Made by a program: the position numbers and the translations under genes. The notes under the pieces are model-generated. The model searched no databases, was not told where the DNA came from, and saw nothing but the letters and a program-made list of their open reading frames with translations. 64,000 nt of DNA from Pacificoceanicola sp049803835. GTDB taxonomy: Bacteria > Pseudomonadota > Alphaproteobacteria > Rhodobacterales > Rhodobacteraceae. The stretch lies in assembly GCF_049803835.1 (NCBI RefSeq), contig NZ_JBNAGK010000002.1, positions 62,001 through 126,000 on the forward strand, in the 5' to 3' direction. Each line of letters begins with the position of its first letter. Positions within the stretch are counted from its first letter, which is position 1. This document shows, piece by piece, positions 25,929-34,516 of the stretch.

Positions 25929-26963
25929 ATGAAAACGCTCACGATCCGCCGCCCCGACGACTGGCACCTGCACCTGCGCGATGGCGCGATGCTGGCCGGT
26001 ATTGCCCCCGAAAGCGCCCGCCATTTCGGCCGTGCCATCATCATGCCGAACCTTGTGCCGCCGGTGGTGACCGCGGCGCAGGCCAGCGCCTACCGCGAGC
26101 GCATCCTTGCGGTGCTTCCCGAAGGCGCGGACTTCCAGCCGCTGATGACGCTCTACCTGACGGAAGAGACCGACGCACAGGACCTCGTGCAGGCGCACGG
26201 GGACGGCATCATCACCGCCGTCAAACTCTACCCCGCAGGCGCCACCACCAACTCCGCCTCCGGCGTAAAGGATTTCGACAAGGTCCGCCCGACGCTCGAG
26301 GCCATGGCCGAGAACGGCGTGCCGCTCTGCGTGCATGGCGAGGTGGTGGACAGCGACGTGGACATCTTCGACCGTGAGGCCGTTTTCATCGACCGCGTGC
26401 TCGATCCGATCCGCCGCGCGACGCCGGGCCTGCGCGTCGTCATGGAGCACATCACCACGAAGCAGGGTGTCGACTACGCCCGTTCCGGAGGCGAGACGCT
26501 CGGCGCGACGATCACCACACATCATCTGGTGATCAACCGCAACGCCATCCTCGTTGGCGGGATCAAGCCGCATTACTATTGCCTGCCCGTGGCCAAGCGC
26601 GAGGAGCACCGTCTTGCCCTGCGCGAGGCAGCCACCTCCGGCGACGCGACCTTCTTCCTCGGCACGGACTCGGCCCCACACATCGATCCGCTGAAGGAAA
26701 ACGCCTGCGGCTGCGCCGGCTGCTTCACCGCGACGAACACACTGTCGATCCTCGCGGAGGTCTTCGAACAGGACGGGGCGCTGGACCGACTGGAAGCCTT
26801 TGCCTCCCTCAACGGCCCGGCGTTCTACGGCCTCGCTCCGAACGCGGCCACTGTCACCCTGACCAAAGGCGAGCCGGTCTCCTACCCGGCGAAGATCGAA
26901 ACCGGCGCGGGCTCCGTGACCGTCTTCGATCCGATGATGCCGCTGCATTGGCGCGTCGACTGA
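25929..26963 (+). CDS. pyrC: Dihydroorotase (class II)
   Basis: PyrC closes carbamoyl-aspartate to dihydroorotate, the third step of pyrimidine synthesis. 344 residues from ATG 25929 equals the usual class II length; the longer frame from 25857 was dropped. Zinc ligands appear in DDWHLHLRDGAML (HxH), VHGEVVD and VMEHITTK; the carboxylated Lys is in AVKLYPAGATTNS; substrate loop LGTDSAPHID follows. Monocistronic by layout. Confidence 0.96.
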   Translation: MKTLTIRRPDDWHLHLRDGAMLAGIAPESARHFGRAIIMPNLVPPVVTAAQASAYRERILAVLPEGADFQPLMTLYLTEETDAQDLVQAHGDGIITAVKLYPAGATTNSASGVKDFDKVRPTLEAMAENGVPLCVHGEVVDSDVDIFDREAVFIDRVLDPIRRATPGLRVVMEHITTKQGVDYARSGGETLGATITTHHLVINRNAILVGGIKPHYYCLPVAKREEHRLALREAATSGDATFFLGTDSAPHIDPLKENACGCAGCFTATNTLSILAEVFEQDGALDRLEAFASLNGPAFYGLAPNAATVTLTKGEPVSYPAKIETGAGSVTVFDPMMPLHWRVD

Positions 26964-27421
26964 CTTCGCCAAACGCCGGGTTTCACGGCATCGAAGCCCC
27001 GCGGGACTTTTGCACCGGCGCCGCTCATATCTTGCCCGTCGATGGGGTGAACAAAACGCATCGACTCGCTGTTTGCCAAGGACGACGGGCAGAGCGGCAC
27101 GACGTGCATCCTTGATCCGGCAATGGTCGGGGTGTGCGGGACTCCGACTCCCCCCGCGATAACCCGCTCTATCGCGAGATCCTGCTGCACGCGTTGGTGC
27201 ATTGCATCCAATGGCAGAGCGGCGCAGCGAAGCGCTGGCCCTGCATCGCCCTCGGCGAGCCGGAGGCCTGCCGTCCGGGCGGTAGCGCGACGCGGCCAGC
27301 CGTCAGCAAAGACCAAGAGCCACGCGCCGGGCCACCGTCCAAAAACGACACAAGGTCGCAAGTCGGGCAGACGCCGCCCGCGATCCGCAGTCATTGGCTG
27401 CACACTGTTTGAGCAGACGCC
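26964..27421. other. Intergenic region of 458 bases without a supported gene
   Basis: Lies between pyrC and an MFS transporter gene. A short open frame at 27134-27412 (+, GTG start) reads through most of it, but it has no recognisable domain and no good ribosome-binding site. A perfect 7-bp stem CGCGATA/TATCGCG lies at 27155-27176. Composition resembles the neighbours. It could be a gene remnant or an unrecognised RNA; I see no further structure. Confidence 0.4.
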
Positions 27422-28693
27422 ATGCATGACCGCCGTATTCCCGAGTGGCTGCGCCACGCCCCCGCGCCGAGCGTGCGCGGTTTTGCCGGTCTTGCGGCGA
27501 TGGAAGCCATTGCCCGCGGCATACTCATCTCGGTTTTTCCCGTCGCCATGTACGAAGCCCTCGGCGACGCGCGCGCGGTGTCCGAAGTCTATTTCCTCAT
27601 CGGCACGCTCTCGCTCCTGATCGGGCTGCTCGTCCCGTACCTGATCCGCTTCGTTCCGCGCTGGTGGGTCTACGTCACCGGGGCGCTGACCTTCGCCACG
27701 GGCAGCACCCTCGCCACCCTGCCGGAGCCGGGCGCGCCGGTCCTCGGCCTCGCCCTCACGACCTTTGCGGTGGTGATCACCTTCGTCTGCTTCAACGCCT
27801 ACGTGCTCGATCATGTCGCGCGGATCGACCTCGGCCGGTTCGAGACCTCGCGGCTGTTCTCCAGCGCACTTGGCTGGACTGCCGGGCCATGGCTCGGCAC
27901 GGTTCTGCACGGCTGGTGGCGGCCCGCGCCGTTCCTGATCGCGGCCTGCGCCGCGCTCGTGATGCTGACGATCTTCCTCGTCATGCGTCTCGGCAACGGC
28001 CGCCTGATTGCCCGCCGCCGCAATCCTCCGGCCAATCCCTTCGCCTATTTCGGCCGTTTTCTGGCGCAGCCACGCCTCGTCACGGGGTGGATCTTCGCCG
28101 TGGTGCGCTCCTGTGGCTGGTGGGTCTACATGGTCTACCTGCCGATCTACGCCGTGCAGAACGGTCTCGGCAGCCAGCTCGGCGGCATTGCGCTCTCGAT
28201 CACCAATGCCACGCTGTTTCTGACACCGCTGATGCTGCGCTTCATGATGCGCCGCTCGGTCCGCACCGCCGTGACCACGGGCTTCCTGATGGCGGGAGCG
28301 CTGTTCCTGCTGGCCGGCACGCCGGGCAGCCCTCCGGCGCTGACCGTCGCGCTCCTGATGGCCGGATCGGTCTTCCTGATCCTGCTGGACGTCTCCGCCG
28401 GGCTGCCGTTCCTGCTGGCGGTGAAACCCTCCGAACGCACCGAGATGTCGGCGATCTATTCCAGCTTCCGCGACGTCTCGGGCATCCTGACGCCAGGCGT
28501 CGCCTGGGTGGTCCTGCTCGCCGCGCCCGTGTCCGGCGTCTTTGCGGCGGGTGGCCTCGGGTTGCTGGCCACCTGGGGTCTTGCGCGCACCCTGCACCCG
28601 AGGTTGGGACAGGCCCGCATCGCGATGGAGGGGGCGGCGAAACCCGCCCGGCCCGTGCTGATGACAGGCAGCACAGGCCCAGCGACTGATTGA
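27422..28693 (+). CDS. MFS transporter
   Basis: 423 residues with about twelve hydrophobic segments, e.g. IGTLSLLIGLLVPYLI, LGLALTTFAVVITFVCFNAY, PFLIAACAALVMLTIFLVM, and GLPFLLAVKP. A typical MFS central cytoplasmic loop carries RLGNGRLIARRRNPPANP. The SERTEMSAIYSSFRDVSGIL stretch resembles the second-half signature of drug/sugar-type MFS exporters. A long frame in another phase and one on the opposite strand are composition artefacts. Substrate unknown; inner membrane. Confidence 0.87.
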   Translation: MHDRRIPEWLRHAPAPSVRGFAGLAAMEAIARGILISVFPVAMYEALGDARAVSEVYFLIGTLSLLIGLLVPYLIRFVPRWWVYVTGALTFATGSTLATLPEPGAPVLGLALTTFAVVITFVCFNAYVLDHVARIDLGRFETSRLFSSALGWTAGPWLGTVLHGWWRPAPFLIAACAALVMLTIFLVMRLGNGRLIARRRNPPANPFAYFGRFLAQPRLVTGWIFAVVRSCGWWVYMVYLPIYAVQNGLGSQLGGIALSITNATLFLTPLMLRFMMRRSVRTAVTTGFLMAGALFLLAGTPGSPPALTVALLMAGSVFLILLDVSAGLPFLLAVKPSERTEMSAIYSSFRDVSGILTPGVAWVVLLAAPVSGVFAAGGLGLLATWGLARTLHPRLGQARIAMEGAAKPARPVLMTGSTGPATD

Positions 28694-28821
28694 CGCCATT
28701 GCACTCTGTCCCCGACCGGCGCAACGGCGCCGCACCTGCCCTTGTTCGCGGAACAACCAGGTTCGGTTGTCGTCACGTGCGGACTTGCCGGGATGGTTTG
28801 CCTGAGGTTCCGGATGGGGTT

Positions 28822-28851
28822 CCCTCCCCCCTGGGGAGGGTCAGGGTGGGG
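28822..28851 (+). repeat. CCCTCCCC hairpin repeat, copy A
   Basis: CCCTCCCC pairs with GGGGAGGG around CCT (8-bp stem, 28822-28840), followed by TCAGGGTGGGG. An inverted relative (copy B) lies at 31232-31266. The two copies flank the serine protease/beta-helix gene in opposite orientation. Confidence 0.65.
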
Positions 28852-28904
28852 AAAGGACAGCGTGGGGATGTGCAGGGCCGGAGAGAATCCGTCCGTCCCC
28901 GACC

Positions 28905-31121
28905 CTATTCCTTGTTCCCTCGTCGGCTCAGGTTCCCCGCCTTCGCGTGGATGAAGAACGCGCCGCTCGGGTTGCCGGTCAGGTCGTTGTTCTCATAGGT
29001 CCCCGCGCCACCTTCCAGCACCTCGATGGCGTAGTAGCCGCTGCGGCTGATGCGGTTGCCGCGGAACATCGGGCTCGCGCCCGCCTGCACCACCACGCCG
29101 GAGTAGGCGTTGCGGAAGATGTCGTTGTTCTCGATCACCCCCCGGGCATTGTCGAGCAGGAACAGCCCGCCCTGTTTGCCGTCGCGGATGGTGTTGCCCT
29201 TGATCCAGGGGTCCGCGCCGGTGCGCACCTCGATGCCCGCAAAGGCGTTGCCGTAGATGGCATTGCCCTCGATCCGCGCCAGGGCGTTGTCGGAGGCCAG
29301 GATTCCGCCTTCGCCGCCATCGCGGATCACGTTGCCCTTGATAACCGGATTGTCGGAGCCGCTCAGCGAGATGCCGACAAGGCGGTTGCCGTGGATCGTA
29401 TTGTCCCGGATCTCGCCCCGGCCCGCCGTATTGACGAAGACGCCCTGCCCTTGCCCGTCGCGGATGGTGTTGCCCGTCACGATGGCCTCGCCCCGGTCGC
29501 GGATTTCCACCGCGGCGTAGGTGTTGCCGTAGAGGACATTGTCTTCGACCGTGGCCTTGCCGTCTTCGAAGATGAAGACACCGCCCTCGGCGCTGTCGTG
29601 GATTTCGTTGCGGCGGACCATGCCGTCCACGTTGGTGCGCAGCACCACGGCGGAGAGGCCTTTGGACGTGATGTCGTTGTCCTCGATGGTCACCGACCCG
29701 GCCTTGACGTCGATGCCGAAGTACCGCCCGCCCGCCTGGCGGATGGTCAGGTTGCGGATCGCGCCGGTGTCCGCTTCCCAGGCAATGACGTTGTCCTCCG
29801 CCACCTCCAGCACGATGTCGGCGCGGTTGCCAACGCCGACGAGATTCACCGGTTTGGTGATGTCCAGCCCCTCGGTATAGGTCCCCGGCAGGATCTCGAT
29901 CGTCGCGCCGTCCTTCGCGGCCGAGACCGCCTGCGCGATGCTGCGGTAATCGCCGCTGCCGGTGGCGGAGACGCGGATCGCGCCCGTCTCGCGTGGCGCG
30001 GCGGCGGTCAGGGTCGGCTTGGCCGCCGGGGCGGCGGGCGCGGCAGGGGCGGCGGCCGTGTCGGAACACTGCCGCTTGACCATCGCCCGGGCCATGATCG
30101 CGAAAGTGTGGCGCTCGCATTGCGCAAGGTAGGCCTCGTAGCCACCGCAGCCCAGCTGCTTGGCCTCGCCCCAGAGCGCATCGCAGGAGTCCGTCTCGGG
30201 CTTCGCCGCCAGACGCGGCGTCTCGGCCATCGGCGGCTCGGGCTTCGGCAGGGGTGCAGGCACGGGCGCGGCGGCCACAACCACCGGTGTCGTCCCGGCG
30301 GCGGCTTTCAGCACCGTCGACTGCGCGAGGATGCGGCGCATCGGGATCGCCATGTTGAAACCGGTGCGGTTATCGCCGGCGTGGTGCAGACCGATCACCC
30401 GCTTGTCGGTGATGCGGATGACCGGCGAGCCGGAGTTGCCACCAAGCGTGTCGCAGGTGTGGACCAGCTTGCCCTCCTGCGAGATCGCCGGCGTGGCGGC
30501 GGCGCAGCCCTCGCGGGAGATGTGCTGCGACTGGCCCTGCGGGTGGCCGATGATCCAGAGGAACTCGCCATCCTCCGGGTCCTCCGCCGCCAGTTCCATG
30601 ATGCCAAACTTGGCCGAGGGGTTCCCGAACACCCGCAGCACCGTGTAATCGAGCGAGCGGTTCGTCTCCACGATCTGCGGCGAGACGGTGTAGCGCGTCG
30701 CCCCCTCGCTGCGGCCCGGCTGGATGTACCCGGCCACGAACTGGGCCGCCTGGATGTTGCTGTCCGCGCCGGTGGGATCGCCGTCCATGCCGGGGATGCA
30801 GTGGTGATTGGTGACGATGTGCTTGTCATCGACGATGAACGCCGTGCAGAAGCCGGTCTGACCGTTGGCATAGAGCGTATCGAGCCGCCCGATCGGCCGC
30901 CCGAGCCGGACCGCCGGGGAATTCTCGCCATACTCGATGATCGGCTCGTTCTGGTAATCGCCGAACGCCTGTTCGAGCACGAAGCCACCGGGCGAGCCTG
31001 CTGACTGGCGCGGCTGGATGACGATGTTGCCGAAATCGTCGGGATCGAATTGCGCCGGGGCCTGGGCGTGGGCGGCAGCGGTCAGGAGCAGGAGAGGCAG
31101 GGCAAGAAAGGCGCGGCGCAT
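28905..31121 (-). CDS. Secreted trypsin-like protease fused to a right-handed beta-helix
   Basis: 738 residues. Signal peptide 1-20 (LALPLLLLTAAAHAQ). Residues about 60-270 form a chymotrypsin-fold protease with triad His107 (IVTNHHCIP), Asp158 (RSLDYTVLRV) and Ser230 (CDTLGGNSGSPVI). A Pro/Ala linker and a four-Cys segment (SCDALWGEAKQLGCGGYE, AQCERHTF, VKRQCSD) follow. From residue 454, twelve coils of exactly 23 residues (consensus xxIxGNxIrdgxxxGixvxxxax, each with an Asn after Gly/Asp) build a PbH1/CASH beta-helix, preceded by a pectin-lyase-like entry (IRVSATGSGDYRSIAQAVSA). It is probably periplasmic or surface-exposed and may bind a carbohydrate or partner through the helix while cutting protein. 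ATG start at 31121. Confidence 0.9.
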   Translation of the reverse strand: MRRAFLALPLLLLTAAAHAQAPAQFDPDDFGNIVIQPRQSAGSPGGFVLEQAFGDYQNEPIIEYGENSPAVRLGRPIGRLDTLYANGQTGFCTAFIVDDKHIVTNHHCIPGMDGDPTGADSNIQAAQFVAGYIQPGRSEGATRYTVSPQIVETNRSLDYTVLRVFGNPSAKFGIMELAAEDPEDGEFLWIIGHPQGQSQHISREGCAAATPAISQEGKLVHTCDTLGGNSGSPVIRITDKRVIGLHHAGDNRTGFNMAIPMRRILAQSTVLKAAAGTTPVVVAAAPVPAPLPKPEPPMAETPRLAAKPETDSCDALWGEAKQLGCGGYEAYLAQCERHTFAIMARAMVKRQCSDTAAAPAAPAAPAAKPTLTAAAPRETGAIRVSATGSGDYRSIAQAVSAAKDGATIEILPGTYTEGLDITKPVNLVGVGNRADIVLEVAEDNVIAWEADTGAIRNLTIRQAGGRYFGIDVKAGSVTIEDNDITSKGLSAVVLRTNVDGMVRRNEIHDSAEGGVFIFEDGKATVEDNVLYGNTYAAVEIRDRGEAIVTGNTIRDGQGQGVFVNTAGRGEIRDNTIHGNRLVGISLSGSDNPVIKGNVIRDGGEGGILASDNALARIEGNAIYGNAFAGIEVRTGADPWIKGNTIRDGKQGGLFLLDNARGVIENNDIFRNAYSGVVVQAGASPMFRGNRISRSGYYAIEVLEGGAGTYENNDLTGNPSGAFFIHAKAGNLSRRGNKE

Positions 31122-31231
31122 GGTCAGTGTCCCGGTAATGACGCGGATCGAATGGAGGCAGGGTAGCGCAAGGAGAGGCCCGGCACCAAGTCCGGATTTC
31201 CGGTCAAATCGAAGGGACGCCCCGGGAACAT

Positions 31232-31266
31232 CCCACCCCCACCCCGGCCCTCCCCGGCGGGGAGGG
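31232..31266 (-). repeat. CCCTCCCC hairpin repeat, copy B (inverted)
   Basis: On the minus strand: CCCTCCCC, GCC, GGGGAGGG (stem at 31248-31266) then CCGGGGTGGGGG. It mirrors copy A at 28822-28851 in both stem and G-rich tail. It lies about 110 bases upstream of the protease/beta-helix start codon. Confidence 0.65.
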
Positions 31267-31281
31267 TGACCCCGCCTCTAC

Positions 31282-31379
31282 AGCGTTTCTGGTTCAACCT
31301 GAAACATCGGGAGGCACGCATGTCCCGGGAATACAAAGTATGGCAGGGTATGCGTGCCTCAAGTCTAACCAGAAACGCT
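31282..31379. repeat. 98-bp imperfect palindromic element
   Basis: The left arm starts AGCGTTTCTGGTT and ends GGAGGCACGCAT (31282-31321). The right arm begins ATGCGTGCCTC and ends AACCAGAAACGCT (31350-31379), so both arm ends match as inverted repeats with a few mismatches and a small length difference inside. The 28-base centre is GC-mixed. It touches the stop codon of the 88-residue gene at 31380. The design (terminal inverted repeats, no coding) is that of a miniature element or large 3' hairpin. Confidence 0.7.
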
Positions 31380-31646
31380 TCAGCGCTCGCGCGAGCGATA
31401 CCCACCGCGCCGCCTCGGCGTCTTCATGCCGGCCAGCCCCTCGCGCAGCACCTGCGTCATCGGATGATCCGGCGCGTCCGCTCCGTATTGCGCCAGAAGG
31501 GTCGCGATCAACGTGTCTGTCTCCACGTCCGACGGCGCCGACAGCGCCCAGTCGAGAAAGATCGACCGGCATTCCGGCGCCGTGATCCCCTCGATCCGGT
31601 AGGCCTCCCGGATCAGCCCCTTCGGGTCCGTTGCGTCACCTTTCAT
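31380..31646 (-). CDS. Small conserved protein of unknown function
   Basis: 88 residues: a helical body (GLIREAYRIEGITAPECRSI, FLDWALSAPSD, IATLLAQYG, MTQVLREGLAG) and a basic tail (PRRRGGYRSRER). No domain recognised. Its ATG overlaps the glnE stop codon (ATGA), so it is translationally coupled to glnE. Its stop codon touches the 98-bp palindrome. Confidence 0.75.
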   Translation of the reverse strand: MKGDATDPKGLIREAYRIEGITAPECRSIFLDWALSAPSDVETDTLIATLLAQYGADAPDHPMTQVLREGLAGMKTPRRRGGYRSRER

Positions 31647-34417
31647 GCCTCGTCCTCCACCTGCGGCAGCGCCGCATCAATGTACCCTGCCGCCGCCTCG
31701 GCGGTCCGGTTGAATGCCGCCCCCAGGGTCTCCATGTCGTCGAACCCCGTCAATCGGGTCAGGAAGGCACAGCCTCCCGCCCCGAGGGTCTCCGGATCGA
31801 GTGCCTTGTCACTGACCAGCCGCGCCCCGATCTGGATCGCCCAGGCCAGCGCATAGGCCTCGCGCAGCGCTTGCCGGCCGTCCTTGCCGAGCCAGTCCGC
31901 CGCAAGCAGCGCCCGGGGCACCTGCCGCACCGGCTTGCCCGCGATCAGCGAGGCCGCCTGCGCGATCAGCTCGATCTCCTGCATCTTGCCCGGCCCGAGT
32001 TTCGGCTCCCACGGCCCGCCCGCGCCCTTGGCGGAGGCAATGCGCTGGCGCATCCTTGCCACCTCCGTCAGGACCGGCCCGGCCTCGCGCGGCGTGCTCA
32101 GAAGCTCCAGCCGGAACGCCTCCACGTCCGCCGCCAGCCCGGCATCGCCCGCGACCACACGTGCGCGGGTCAGGGCCAGATGCTCCCAGGTCCAGGCCTG
32201 CGTTTTCTGATAGTCCTGGAACGCCGCGAAGGACGTCGCCACCGGCCCCTGGTTGCCCGACGGCCGCAGCCGCATGTCGACTTCGTAGAGCTTGCCCTCC
32301 GCCATCGGTGCGGTCATCGCGGTGATCAGAGCCTGCGTCAGGCGGGCGTAATAGGTGCGCGACGGCAGGGGCCGCCGCCCTTCCGAAGCCTCCACCCCGT
32401 CCGGATCATAGATCACGATCACGTCGAGATCGGAGCGTGCATGCTGCCGCGCCGAGCCAAGGCTGCCCATGCCGAGCACCACCGCTCCGCGCCCCGGCGC
32501 GTCTCCGTGCTTGCGTGCGAACTCGCGCTGCACCACCGGAAAGAGCGCCCCGAGCGTGGCTTCGGCGAGGTGCGCATAGGCCTGGCCCGCCTCCTCCGGC
32601 TCCATCAGGCCCCGCAGCAGATGCACACCGATCCGGAAATGCCCCTCCTTGCCCCAGCGCCGGGTAAGGTCAAGCTGCCGCTCGTAATCCGGCTCGGCCT
32701 CCAGCTGCCCCGCAAGATCCTCGCGCAGCGCCTGAACCCCCGGCCAGGGGGCGAAGAACCCGCCGCCTATGACGGCATCGAACACGCTCGAATTGCGGGC
32801 CAGGTGCCGGGCGAGGTCCGGCGAGGTGCCGACGATGTCGGTCAGCAGGTCCAGAAGCTGCGGATTGGCCTCGAACAGCGAGAACAGCTGCACCCCCGCG
32901 GGCAGTCCCGACAGGAAACCGTCGAAGGCCACCAGCGCCTCGTCCGGTTTCGCGGTCTGCGACAGGCGGCGCAGGATTTCGGGGCGCAGCCGCTTGAAGA
33001 TCGTCACCGCCCGCTCCGAACGCAGCGCCGGGTAGGTCACCCAGCGCTCGACGATCTCGCTCTTGGCAAGCCCGGTGTCGTCGGACGCGCAGGCCGTATC
33101 CGGCGCGAAGAAATCCTCCGTCAGCGCGTGCACGGCCGTCAGCCGGTCCTTCAGTTCGCGTTCCAGATCGGCAAGGTCCCGCCCCATGAGGCAGGCCAGC
33201 CGTGCGAAACCCTCCGGCGACTGCGGCAGGTCGTGGGTCTGCGCATCGCGCACCATCTGCACCCGGTGCTCCACCTCGCGGTGGAAGCGGTAATGCCCAG
33301 CCAGTTCGTCCGCAACGTCTTGCGGAATCCAGCCTTTCGACGCCAGCGCCATCAGGCCCGGCACCGTCGCCCTCTGGCGCAGGTCGGAATCGCGGCCCCC
33401 CGCGATCAACTGCCGTGTCTGGGTGAAGAACTCGATCTCGCGGATTCCCCCGCGCCCGAGCTTCATGTTGTGTCCCGGCAGGGTGATCGCCCCGCCGACG
33501 CCCTTGTGCTCACGGTAGCGCAGGCGCATGTCGTGGGCGTCTTGGATGGCCGCGAAATCGAGATGCTTGCGCCAGACGAAGGGCTTGAGCGTGTCGAGGA
33601 AACGCTCCCCTGCCGCGATGTCCCCCGCCGCGGGCCGCGCCTTGATGTAGGCCGCCCGCTCCCAGGTCCGCCCGAGGCTTTCGTAATAGCGCTCCGCCGC
33701 CTCCATCGCCATGCAGACCGGCGTCACCGCCGGATCGGGCCGCAGCCGCAGGTCGGTCCTGAGGACGTACCCTTCCCCCGTCGGCTCGTTCAGCGTCTGC
33801 GCCATCCTGCGGGTGGCCCGCACCAGACTCGCGCGCGCCTCGTGATAGTCGCCGGGATCGTAGCGCGTCTCGTCGAAGAGGCAGATCAGGTCGATGTCCG
33901 AGCTGTAGTTCAGCTCTCCCGCCCCCATCTTACCCATGGCCAGCGCCACCAGGCCGCCCGCCTCGTCGAGGCGCGTCTCGTCGCCGCCAGGCAACTTGCC
34001 GCGCCGGACCTCCTGCGCAATGGCGGCACGCAGAGCGACCCGAACCGCCATGTCGGCAAACTCCGTCAGCGCTCCGGTCACCGTCTCCAGCGTCCAGACC
34101 CCGGCCAGGTCACAGAGCCCGCTCAGCAAGGCCACCCGCCGCTTCGCCTGGCGCAGCCCCGAACCGACCTCCCCTTCAGGCAGCCCGTCCATCGCGGCCA
34201 GAAGATCGCGCAAGGCCGCCTCCGGCCCGTCGAGCGCAGCTTCGAGCCAGTCGGCCTCCCGCTCGATCAGCCCGTAGAGATAGGGCGACGAACCACCCGC
34301 GCCGGCGATCAGATCCGCCACGGTGCCGCTCGCCCAGCCACAGGCGGCTGACGCCTCCGCCCCCCGGTCGGGTTCGTAAGGGCGTGGCAGGCGGGTCATT
34401 CTCAGGTCCAGTGTCAT
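31643..34417 (-). CDS. glnE: Bifunctional glutamine synthetase adenylyltransferase/adenylyl-removing enzyme
   Basis: GlnE adds AMP to, or removes it from, glutamine synthetase in answer to PII, tuning nitrogen assimilation. 924 residues from ATG 34417 (MTLDLRMTRLPRPYEP); a longer frame to 34471 is less likely. Two nucleotidyltransferase domains are visible: the first with YSSDIDLICLFDE, the second with LGMGSLGSARQHARSDLDVI (DxD). The connecting GlnD_UR_UTase-like regions are present. Length matches the family. It is followed without a gap by the 88-residue gene and is divergent from the YbaK-like gene. Confidence 0.96.
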   Translation of the reverse strand: MTLDLRMTRLPRPYEPDRGAEASAACGWASGTVADLIAGAGGSSPYLYGLIEREADWLEAALDGPEAALRDLLAAMDGLPEGEVGSGLRQAKRRVALLSGLCDLAGVWTLETVTGALTEFADMAVRVALRAAIAQEVRRGKLPGGDETRLDEAGGLVALAMGKMGAGELNYSSDIDLICLFDETRYDPGDYHEARASLVRATRRMAQTLNEPTGEGYVLRTDLRLRPDPAVTPVCMAMEAAERYYESLGRTWERAAYIKARPAAGDIAAGERFLDTLKPFVWRKHLDFAAIQDAHDMRLRYREHKGVGGAITLPGHNMKLGRGGIREIEFFTQTRQLIAGGRDSDLRQRATVPGLMALASKGWIPQDVADELAGHYRFHREVEHRVQMVRDAQTHDLPQSPEGFARLACLMGRDLADLERELKDRLTAVHALTEDFFAPDTACASDDTGLAKSEIVERWVTYPALRSERAVTIFKRLRPEILRRLSQTAKPDEALVAFDGFLSGLPAGVQLFSLFEANPQLLDLLTDIVGTSPDLARHLARNSSVFDAVIGGGFFAPWPGVQALREDLAGQLEAEPDYERQLDLTRRWGKEGHFRIGVHLLRGLMEPEEAGQAYAHLAEATLGALFPVVQREFARKHGDAPGRGAVVLGMGSLGSARQHARSDLDVIVIYDPDGVEASEGRRPLPSRTYYARLTQALITAMTAPMAEGKLYEVDMRLRPSGNQGPVATSFAAFQDYQKTQAWTWEHLALTRARVVAGDAGLAADVEAFRLELLSTPREAGPVLTEVARMRQRIASAKGAGGPWEPKLGPGKMQEIELIAQAASLIAGKPVRQVPRALLAADWLGKDGRQALREAYALAWAIQIGARLVSDKALDPETLGAGGCAFLTRLTGFDDMETLGAAFNRTAEAAAGYIDAALPQVEDEA

Positions 34418-34516
34418 GTGCGCAGATGGACACGGCCCGAGGAAAAGGGCAACACCCCTTGCACCGGCCAAAGCACACCGGCAGGGTGCGCGCGATCAGA
34501 CCAAGGAACAGACCCC
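34418..34516. promoter_or_regulatory. Divergent promoter region glnE / YbaK-like gene
   Basis: 99 bases between two divergent start codons. No NtrC-type or sigma-54 pattern (GG-N10-GC with TGC element) was convincingly found. Promoters are assumed to lie here. Confidence 0.35.

Noticed and set aside
27134..27412. 92-codon open frame in the pyrC-MFS gap
   Set aside because: GTG start without a ribosome-binding site, no domain, and an overlapping frame in another phase is as long.
28935..29762. 69-base periodic sequence as a possible CRISPR or tandem DNA repeat
   Set aside because: The period is the coding of 23-residue beta-helix coils; DNA units differ freely while residues are kept, so it is a protein repeat.
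31631..34351. Very long plus-strand open frame (906 codons) opposite glnE, and similar ones at 34384-37710, 44300-47368, 14041-16026 and 28947-31004 (+) and 26882-28756 and 54840-56909 (-)
   Set aside because: They run antisense to well-recognised genes, carry no domains and follow from the high GC content, which removes stop codons in other frames.
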